In this document: one piece after another, positions 57,304-64,000 of the stretch
Position numbering within the stretch: position 1 is the first letter of the stretch
How the letters are laid out: every line of letters starts with the position of its first letter
Origin: Phytophthora sp. 'mugwort'
Taxonomy: Eukaryota; Oomycota; Peronosporomycetes; Peronosporales; Peronosporaceae
Direction: 5' to 3'
Assembly: GCA_033558025.1 (NCBI GenBank)
Contig: JAUCEF010000014.1
Span: 3,224,001-3,288,000, forward strand
Length of the DNA: 64,000 bases
Notes under the pieces: generated by a model
Told to the model about the DNA's origin: nothing
What the model saw: only the letters and a program-made list of their open reading frames with translations
Databases searched by the model: none
Made by a program: the position numbers and the translations under genes

Positions 57304-58560
57304 TTAAAGTAATATCTGAACTTCTTTTCCTTCGTCATCACCAGCTTGAGTGCGTCCAGCTGAAGAACTGCCATGAGGTAGCGCGGCCCCTTCTGACATT
57401 AAACGGACGAGCTGGGTCAACATGTCGGTCTGCGCGCAAATACTTTGCGTGAGATCTTGCAATAACTGTCTTATATGGCTTCTTTCTCCGTCAGGAGGAA
57501 AAAACATCGTCTTTTTCTTGCGTTCGAACGTTTTTGAACGCGGATGCAATGTCCGACAAACTATCACTCGCAGCAAGAATTCCATCGGCAACAGTCGTTT
57601 TGACCCTTTCGCTTCACGCCCGAACGACTTCGCCATCCTTGGCGGCGATCACGGGTTTTCTCCTGCTGCTCTTCTTCAGACGCGTTTGTAGCCTTGTGTA
57701 CGTTCTCCTCTTCCTCCTCTTTCTCCTCCTCGGACTCTTGATCGTTTACAGAATGGCTGTTTTGGCTCTATTTCTCTACTAGCCTCGTTCCCTTCTAGCG
57801 ATTCTTGATCGCTGTTTTCTTCTCCGTACCCAGAAGGTTCATTGCTCCTCTCTGCTTCATGAGGTAGCTCCCGCGCATGTTGCGCTTGCCTGGACCGTGC
57901 TGCTTCGGCATGGTGTCTATTGCTGGAGTAGAAAACGTTACTCCCCATTCCGACGCGGTGACCCCAAACGTCACACATGGCCGTATAACTGGCGGGGCAC
58001 CAGCGGTTGCTCTGTCCTGTTCCAGTTTCTAGCAGAGAAGCTCGATAGTGCGTCCACAGTTTGTGCGTGTGCGTATGCTTAATTCAACAAGAGCAAAACA
58101 GAAACAAAGATTGGGTGAAAAAGATAATGGCAACTTTAGACTCAACCCCACTAGCAACATATTTAGACTTGCATTGCGCTGGTGTAACAGCATACCCCGC
58201 GAGACGGGAGGTCTCTGCAGCAAGAAACCTACATGCTTCTTTGAGCTCGCGCGAGCTCCTTCCTCCATCAAAACGATCTCTCAACCCTCCGTCCTCTGAG
58301 GACCCGTAGCGTAACCTCAGCATCGTTTCAGCCCAGTTTGACGTCCACGCGAATGGAGCTTTCTTCTTGCGTCCTCTACGCGAGCGATGGGCAGGACGTC
58401 CCCGTTCAGATCTGGCTAGTTCGGCTTCAGAGGCGCGCGTAGGCTCTTCTTCGGGGTTTAATGGGAGATCTGGCGTGTCTGATGTGAGGGAGAGTCGCGC
58501 GGGCTGGTGGGGAGAAGGTGGTCCATGTAGCAGCTCTACCATAGAGGGAGGTCGAATGAG
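57304..58560 (-). pseudogene. Myb/SANT-like companion ORF of the PIF/Harbinger element
   Basis: Convergent to the transposase. The N-terminal exon (58542-about 58160) is Pro-rich, then Arg/Lys-rich, then a trihelix/SANT-like domain (FAWTSNWAETMLRLRYG, TSRLAGYAVTPAQCKSKY). An intron with GTTGCTAGT donor probably follows, ending TGCTAG near 58033, then KLEQD.., an acidic/Arg-rich linker (57978-57676) and a C-terminal helix PDGERSHIRQLLQDLTQSIC (around 57490). PIF/Harbinger elements characteristically encode a Myb-like partner that brings the transposase to DNA. Stops in the linker suggest decay. Confidence 0.6.
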
Positions 58561-58619
58561 TAGCTGGAGTAGCTGGGAGGGCCAGCCCTTGTCTTCGTGA
58601 AGTGTTTGTCATGCGAGAA

Positions 58620-59224
58620 ATGGAGGAATGGCTAGTTTCATAGAAAATAGACCAGAATCTGGCTCTTCAAGCGATACTGACAGTATGCTGAAGATGGAGA
58701 TATCGCGACCACTGCACCTGGAGACGAACAAAAATATCTGTTGGATACCTCCAGCTAGAAATGACGCGATCACGCTCTAAGCCTCTGCGGAGACCTTAGG
58801 GGTTAGGTTAACCACAGCTAAAACTCGGGGAGTCATACGTCTTCCTCTGACGCACTACGCTACGCAGCCCCGCTGCAGGCAGAATGAGCCAGCGAAGGGA
58901 CCGATCCAGTCATGGTAGAAGACCCAGGCTAATCTCCACACAAACATCTTATGAACAATCATAAGTACTCAATAGACAGTCTGAACCTATATCTCTCCAA
59001 TCGTGCGTCATGGGTTGAATCGACAAAACAATTACGTTATTCGGGAGTCGGTCCATATGAATGAATATCATCACCTATCCGATTATATTTATTAATACGT
59101 GCGTCTATTACAAAACTCTAGTAATATTGTGTTAAGTTGCATATTAAGTTAAGTCATTTCAAGTAAAACGAATATTCAGACGATCTATGGTACATTGGGG
59201 TTTAGGCTAAGTCCGTTTACGTAG
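58620..59224. other. Intergenic, no gene seen
   Basis: No supported ORF; right flank of the PIF/Harbinger element. Its TIRs were not identified. Confidence 0.4.
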
Positions 59225-59377
59225 GCGTGAGAACGAGACGCTGAAACTCGATACCTTTAAGTTTTATTTATATTTAATATTAACGTAGCTAATAAAAAGC
59301 ATTGATATATTAGTTTTCGCCTTCAATAGTAAAAGACCCCCTTAAACTTAAATATATCAAGCGTCTCGTTCTCACGC
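59225..59377. mobile_element. 153-bp MITE with perfect 18-bp TIRs
   Basis: GCGTGAGAACGAGACGCT (59225-59242) is repeated inverted at 59360-59377, and similarity continues inward (TTTAAGTTT in both arms). The interior is AT-rich and non-coding. The flanks (GTAG left, TTTAG right) give no clear target duplication. Confidence 0.82.
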
Positions 59378-59820
59378 TTTAGTCAGTACTTAGAGGTAAA
59401 CTCCAGCGTCCAGGCTTTGTAAGAACCCCCAAAAAGAATCACCAGTTTTTGTAGGTCCAAGTGAACCCCTAAGAGGATCCTGACATCAAACCTTGTTTTA
59501 GAAAACGGAAGCGGTCCGGCAATTTACAAGGCCAAGTGTAATTTATGTATCACCTCTAATTTGGAATATGGAAATCAGTTGTATTCCTATTCACTCTGCT
59601 ACTATGTGGATAACAACGGTACGGAGCTTCCAAACAACTCTATAATATCAACTGTACATCTGGTGCTTACGACCAGTTACGACATATGCTGCTTATGACC
59701 TTGCTTTTTGTCCAGTCAACCCGAAGGAAACACTTTATTTCTCGTAGACCGCTTACCGATCTGTCCGACGAGCGGTGAAACCTCCTCGAACAAGCAGCCT
59801 GCCAATCCACTTCAGGAGCC
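59378..59820. other. Gene-free stretch between the MITE and the virus-like block
   Basis: No ORF is supported here. It may contain the left boundary of the virus-derived insertion, but no terminal repeat was identified. Confidence 0.4.
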
Positions 59821-59869
59821 CCTTAATAGCCCGGCTCCAGCTCGCCTCCTACCACGCCCTCACCATATT

Positions 59870-60366
59870 TCATTTCCTGTGTTTTAACGAGACCTGCTAC
59901 TGGTCTATATTCCGCTGGAGGAACTGGTTTGCCTACAACGACTCGCGTTCCTCGTCTGATAATCAATAGCGCTGCTTTTGGCGCTGTCCTTGGGTTGTCT
60001 ATAGCAACGTATCCTGCTGCCTCGGCAATAGTTGCTAGCACTCAGCTATCCAATACCATTCCACAGATTCACCCAACCAGTTCATATATTGTTCGCTGTG
60101 ATCTAATCAAAAATGAATACGTCGCATCCGGTGAAATTTTAAGCGCTTTTGATAGAGGCGATGCGGGTATTGGCCAGCTGATCAGCTATAAGCCGTCTCA
60201 GTATGCGTGGATGAATTGCCACAACGGGTCGCGATCGACGATCACGATCAGTATTTATAACCAGAACGACCAAAAGTCAAATTCCGGGATACATCAGTGT
60301 CGATCATGCTCCTTCTTAGACCAAAAAAATAATTTGACATATTTCTATGCTAAAATCACATTCTAA
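59870..60366 (+). pseudogene. Penton-like (single jelly-roll) minor capsid protein, N-terminally broken
   Basis: The open piece at 59929-60366 contains TTTRVPRLIINSAAFGAV, NTIPQIHPTSSYIVRCDLIKNEY, and the C-terminal signature QYAWMNCHNGSRSTITISIYN before TAA. The late pattern (aromatic-W-x-N..S-x-I-x-I..NQ) resembles the end of minor capsid/penton proteins of Polinton-like viruses. In-frame ATG context is weak and upstream stops (around 59830) cut the N-terminus. The protein would form capsid vertices. Assignment is by pattern and by its capsid-gene neighbours. Confidence 0.5.
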
Positions 60367-61150
60367 AGGATCCACCAGTCTTCTTCATGGCTCGTAGCTT
60401 AGCCATGTGATCCTTTGCCTCTTGCGAACCCTTAGCGAATCTCTTAGCTTTTGGCTTGGAAACGCCTACTCCATAACGACGGCGAACTTCACCGCGAAGC
60501 GTCCTAATCAGATCACCGTGCTCCGGTTTCGTTGCCTTGCTCAGAAGAAATTTCTCGCCAGCATCTACTGCATCTGTGAGGATACCCTTTCTCTTTGTGG
60601 AGGCAAGAGCACGTTTGGCACTTTTCTTAACATCAGTCATGGATAGACGTCCCCCCTCCCGTGTATCACTGTGATGCGGATGAAACCCCATCTGGACGGG
60701 CTCCGCCGCGTCATCGCTATCATACACACCGATCCCAGTCAAAGAGCGGATAGCAGCTCTCGCTGGGATGGCTGAGGTTGGTTGATCAGCATATGTTGCA
60801 AGAGCAGGGACAGCCACGTCGGCAACACGGGACAAGATACCCGAGTCTTTCGCAAATCTGAACAAGGATTTGATTCCTCCCCAAATCTTTCCCCCTATGC
60901 TTCCACCATGCATTCCAGCTCCATTCATATGCTTGAAAGGATAGCCAATCTCTTTATGGGTAATAGCTAACCGTGTTCCTTTACCAGATTTGCGCGCTCG
61001 AAGGGCTTTAGAAAATGATTCGGGGTGAAGATGAAGCGTGGCACCAGAACCACTTAACTCATCTTTGCTCAAGGTTAGAGTACCAGTCTTGAATGCTCGC
61101 TTGAGCTTTACCTCTGGAACAGACGCTGAAACCGCTAATTCTTTGTACAT
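60356..61150 (-). CDS. Glycine-rich basic virus-like protein (pX/pVI-like), 264 aa
   Basis: Intact 264-aa ORF with a clean ATG. The middle has NGAGMHGGSIGGKIWGGI followed by an amphipathic stretch (KSLFRFAKDSGILSRVADVA), reminiscent of adenovirus/Polinton minor core or membrane-lytic peptides released by the viral protease. The C-terminus is Lys/Arg-rich and ends KDHMAKLRAMKKTGGSFRM, a tail pattern I associate with giant-virus and PLV virion proteins. It overlaps the end of the penton-like ORF by 11 bp tail to tail, as expected in a compact viral genome. Function inferred; intact unlike its neighbours. Confidence 0.55.
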   Translation of the reverse strand: MYKELAVSASVPEVKLKRAFKTGTLTLSKDELSGSGATLHLHPESFSKALRARKSGKGTRLAITHKEIGYPFKHMNGAGMHGGSIGGKIWGGIKSLFRFAKDSGILSRVADVAVPALATYADQPTSAIPARAAIRSLTGIGVYDSDDAAEPVQMGFHPHHSDTREGGRLSMTDVKKSAKRALASTKRKGILTDAVDAGEKFLLSKATKPEHGDLIRTLRGEVRRRYGVGVSKPKAKRFAKGSQEAKDHMAKLRAMKKTGGSFRM

Positions 61151-61232
61151 CTTTGATTATAATTGATCAGAGAAACACTGTATTTTTATTAAAGAATTGT
61201 TAGATTCAAGTCTTTAAAACTTTTCAATACAT

Positions 61233-61466
61233 TCATTTTCTTTTTTGTTTGCTAAAAAGCCAGAGCATGCACCAGATACCACAATAGTATCCGTAAGTAC
61301 CTTGAAATTGCTTAGGATTGTATCTTCCGATCCCGTACTTGGTAGGAGCAGCTTCGCCCATAGAATCGAAGTATTCACCGTTATCAACACAGGTCCAGTG
61401 TCCTATGTCTCGGTTAGGAGGCCTCAACAGTATCAGATAGGTCCCTCTCTTCGAAATCGGTTTCAC
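61233..61466 (-). pseudogene. Adenain-type (Ulp1-like) maturation protease, N-terminally truncated
   Basis: 77 codons read from a GTG; no proper ATG. The core has GHWTCVDNG (catalytic His), EYFDSMGEAAP (Asp) and GTYGYYCGIWCMLWLF (Gln upstream, nucleophile Cys in YYCG), the cysteine-protease arrangement of adenoviruses and Polintons. Those enzymes are about 150-200 aa; about 80 N-terminal residues are missing, and the sequence upstream is occupied by the divergently oriented capsid gene starting at 61481. Such proteases mature capsid proteins. Confidence 0.65.
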
Positions 61467-61480
61467 AATTTCTTTTGTAG

Positions 61481-63200
61481 ATGAGCGAAACTCAACTATC
61501 TGACCAGTACTTATATCAGAGCTCGCTCCAAAGCGATCCTGAGATCAAAGTATCTTCCGGCAAACGCGTACCGTTTGTGATCGAACTGAATTAAGGATCG
61601 TACCAGAATGGCGTTATCACTATCGATGCGACAGCTCAGCTAAACGGCTCTGAAGGATTTGCGTGTCTTCGCGATGCATACATCATGCTCCCATACAAGG
61701 CCTCAATGAAGAATAGTGCTACTGCCCAGACAGCTGCCGCAAATCGTTTCTGTGCTACTTTAAAGTGCAGCAACTGGAATGTCATCGATAGCATGTCGCT
61801 TGAACTGAATGGAAAGACAATTGTCTATATGGCAGATTACAAACTGTTTTGGAACAACACTCGCGCTCAGGCAAGCTACAGTCCTCTCGGTATGTTGAGA
61901 AGCACGGAGCTGAGTCTTTCCTATACCCGGATGCTGCCCAATCATCTTTGTACAGCGCAGCTACAACCTCGACTACTGGAGATGGATACTCAAACACTAC
62001 TGTCTTCTCATCTTCGTTTGCTACAACTGGACCCTCCGGAGGAGCCTCTATCGCAAATGATGGTCTTGTAAAGCGTCTGTTGTCTAACCCACCTAACGCC
62101 GGATCTGATTTCTCCTCCTCGTGGCCTTCACTCGGCGCCGCTGCAGCTTCTACCACAATCTCAAATCAACTGGCCCGTGGTGCATTCGTAGCTGGCGTCG
62201 CAACGGCTAATGGAATCATGGGTACATGGAACTTCATGCTAAAGGTAAAGTTGACTGATCTCCATCCTATCTTTGAGGAGTTAGATCTCATGGCGAACCC
62301 TCAAATCCGTCTTCGCTTCCGCGTCAAACAGGGTACTTCTACTGTTGCTGTCGATGCTTCAAAGGGTATGTCTTTAACGAGCACAACTCTTGCGAGTGGT
62401 AATACCTGTCCAGTAATGGTCTCTGCTTCATCCTCGGGTAATCCCATGGCCGGAGTCCTTGCTTCTTCTGCCGGATTCAGTATTGCTTGGGGTGCTGTTG
62501 TTAATGCACTCGAGCCGACCGTTGATGGTACTTACATGCCATTCACAACTTCGCGTCTTTATGTGCCGTTTGTACATCTTGAGAACCCCAGGCAATCATT
62601 TCGAAGCCTGTAAAGAAAGTCCGATACAATGATTGCTATGCCCAATGGTTTTATCAGCGCGCTGGCACTGGTAAACAATCGACCCAACTTAATGCTGCAT
62701 TCGATCTACAGCTATCAGCTTCTATCAAGAACGCCAAATATGTCATTCTAATGCCTTTTGCCGAGCAAACTGCTAGTTTTGCTACTGCTGCTGTACAAGA
62801 GTTTCAGAGCCCTTTCGATTCTGCTCCTTGGACTCTTCACCCTGGTTCGAGTATCCGCAACTTCAATGTTCGTATCGGTTCGCAGCACACCTTCGACATC
62901 AGCCATGACTCCGACTTCCACCACTTTACTAATAAGGTAGCTAAAATTGCATCAATCAATGGTGATCTCACCCCTGAACTGGTTAATGGTCTTCTTGACT
63001 ATCAGACGTGGTCTCTAACTAACCGTGTTCTCATTGCTGACGTTAGTCGCCTAACTGAACGTGATGTCCCTCAAGCGATTCAGATTCAAGGTGTTAACGC
63101 TGGATGTCAGGGCACCAATACGTTAGTATTGGTTGTCTCCGAGCAAGAACTAACCTACGATAGACTAACTGGTGAAGTAATCGATTTTACAACTGCTTAA
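61481..63200 (+). pseudogene. Major capsid protein (double jelly-roll type, Polinton-like virus), broken in three places
   Basis: It starts at ATG 61481 (MSETQLSDQYLYQSSLQSD). An in-frame TAA lies at 61592-61594; the same frame resumes after it. A frame change around 61890-61910 moves into the 61849-62613 frame (YVEKHGAESFLYPD, then MGTWNFMLKVKLTDLHPIF, MANPQIRLRFRV, NPMAGVLASSAGFSI). A second change near 62590 moves into the frame ending at 63200 (NAKYVILMPFAEQ, FDSAPWTLHPGSSIRNFNVRIG, VLIADVSRLTERDVPQAIQI). The total of about 570 codons, the Ser/Thr/Ala-rich strands and the order fit PLV/Polinton major capsid proteins, which build the icosahedral shell. Only three lesions in 1.7 kb indicate recent decay. 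Confidence 0.65.
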
Positions 63201-63217
63201 GAAAAAAAAATCTTAAT

Positions 63218-63520
63218 TTAATTTAGTTCTGCTAAGAGCTTAGGACACTTATCAATAACAAATTGACTCTTACGAAGCCATTGAATATAATCGGGATCAA
63301 GTCGACTGATTTGCTTGAGAGACTTACCGCGATATTTTCCCCACGTCATCATATATGAATTATCATCATTGAGGATCTTCGAGTGTAAGAATATTTTGAT
63401 CTCCTCTCCAACATTTAAACTGGGTTGATTCAATACCCATCGACAATAACTTGGATCAGAAGAGTATACTTCCTCGATCGGCTTGTTCTTGTATTTTCCA
63501 AACGTTAGTTCGTTCGACAT
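63218..63520 (-). CDS. Tandem ExoX_C/DUF3820-like protein
   Basis: 100 aa, clean ATG. It contains two repeats of one module: LTFGKYKNKPIEEVYSSDPS.YCRWVLNQ and MTWGKYRGKSLKQISRLDPD.YIQWLRKSQ. This FGKYKGK..DP.Y..W pattern is the C-terminal domain of exodeoxyribonuclease X, also found as stand-alone proteins in large DNA viruses and PLVs. It is convergent with the capsid gene, 17 bp after its stop. Role unknown, possibly nucleic-acid binding. Confidence 0.65.
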   Translation of the reverse strand: MSNELTFGKYKNKPIEEVYSSDPSYCRWVLNQPSLNVGEEIKIFLHSKILNDDNSYMMTWGKYRGKSLKQISRLDPDYIQWLRKSQFVIDKCPKLLAELN

Positions 63521-64000
63521 TTTTCAGTTTGTGTATCTATATACATACCCCCTTATTTTTTCATAGAAAATTAAATAAATGGTCTGCTTCTGTACGATCT
63601 CGATAATATATTATAAGCTTCATTTCTACCTTGCGCCCGACTCAGTCTAATTTTACCTAGACGTCGACACCGAGTCAGTCTAATCTCAACCTAGTCAGCG
63701 ACACCAACTCAGTCTAATATCTTAACCTAAGCCACCAACAAACCAATCAATCCTAGTTGCGATATCGATTCGCTGCATCAAGTCGTACAATAAGCACAGT
63801 AGGCCGATCGATCAAGTGGCGACTCACGCGACCAACATACGGAAGTTGGCTCGCGAGCAAGTAAGATCAAATATTATAGTTCATGTAGAAGTAGAGTGCT
63901 TATGAACCCATTGTTCATGTAAGGCATAAAGGATACACTCCGTCCGCCAGAGTACGCCAGCATACGTGTGAGGAAAAACATAAGTTATCAGAAAATTCGA
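63521..64000. other. Non-coding right edge of window
   Basis: AT-rich promoter-like sequence upstream of the ExoX_C ORF (poly-T/A runs at 63550-63580), then the repeat array at 63638-63739. No further ORF of note before the window ends. Confidence 0.45.
63638..63739 (+). repeat. Three tandem ~34-bp repeats
   Basis: Units at 63638-63670, 63671-63704 and 63705-63739 share C(G/A)A(C/G)TCAGTCTAAT..ACCTA..AC. They lie just outside the last virus-like gene and could mark an element terminus or a regulatory array. Confidence 0.65.

Noticed and set aside
1..64000. CRISPR arrays, rRNA genes, operons with Shine-Dalgarno sites
   Set aside because: None seen; introns, LTR elements and Inr promoters point to a eukaryotic nuclear sequence.
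1..64000. RXLR or Crinkler effector genes
   Set aside because: No ORF combining a signal peptide with an RXLR-EER or LFLAK motif was found in a convincing frame.

Overview
The window looks like a repeat-dense stretch of an oomycete nuclear genome, most likely Phytophthora. The basis is an FYVE+GAF protein of oomycete type, short GT-AG introns (65-213 nt), oomycete Inr-like promoter elements (TCAYTYY..) at three genes, a mitochondrially targeted enolase, and many decayed transposable elements that read like Phytophthora Copia, Gypsy, PIF/Harbinger, MULE and hAT families. All family calls come from reading the translations; no database search was run.

Layout. (1) 1-2618: FYVE/GAF gene on the + strand, probably cut by the left window edge. 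(2) 2.6-37.5 kb: a transposon graveyard. It holds a complete Copia element (4568-11089, 5-bp target duplication GAGTG) inside a broken methyltransferase-16-like gene; hAT and Tc1/mariner-type transposase pseudogenes; two or more Gypsy remnants in opposite orientations (18.8-25.7 kb); LINE fragments (25.9-28.6 kb); a second Copia gag split by a MULE with a 9-bp target duplication (29701-31500); MITEs; and dispersed repeats. (3) 37.5-46.2 kb: an island of four apparently intact host genes, all on the minus strand: an alpha/beta hydrolase, a nine-exon PRP38 splicing factor with a Tudor-like segment and RS tail, a double PH-domain protein, and mitochondrial enolase. (4) 47.3-58.6 kb: repeats again. 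There is a 784-bp TIR element with a SANT-like ORF, a PIF/Harbinger transposase pseudogene abutting a minus-strand Gypsy gag-pol remnant unusually rich in GATCC, and a second PIF/Harbinger element with its Myb/SANT companion. (5) 59.2 kb to the right edge: a 153-bp MITE, then a block of virus-like genes (jelly-roll penton-like protein, glycine-rich pX/pVI-like protein, adenain-type protease fragment, double-jelly-roll-type major capsid protein broken three times, tandem ExoX_C-like domains). I read this block as an endogenised Polinton-like virus; it may continue past the window.

The host genes are unrelated housekeeping functions (splicing, glycolysis, lipid or membrane signalling) and do not form a pathway. 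The most interesting part is the virus-derived block at the right end. The next most interesting are the exactly delimited nested insertions and the PRP38-Tudor-RS architecture.
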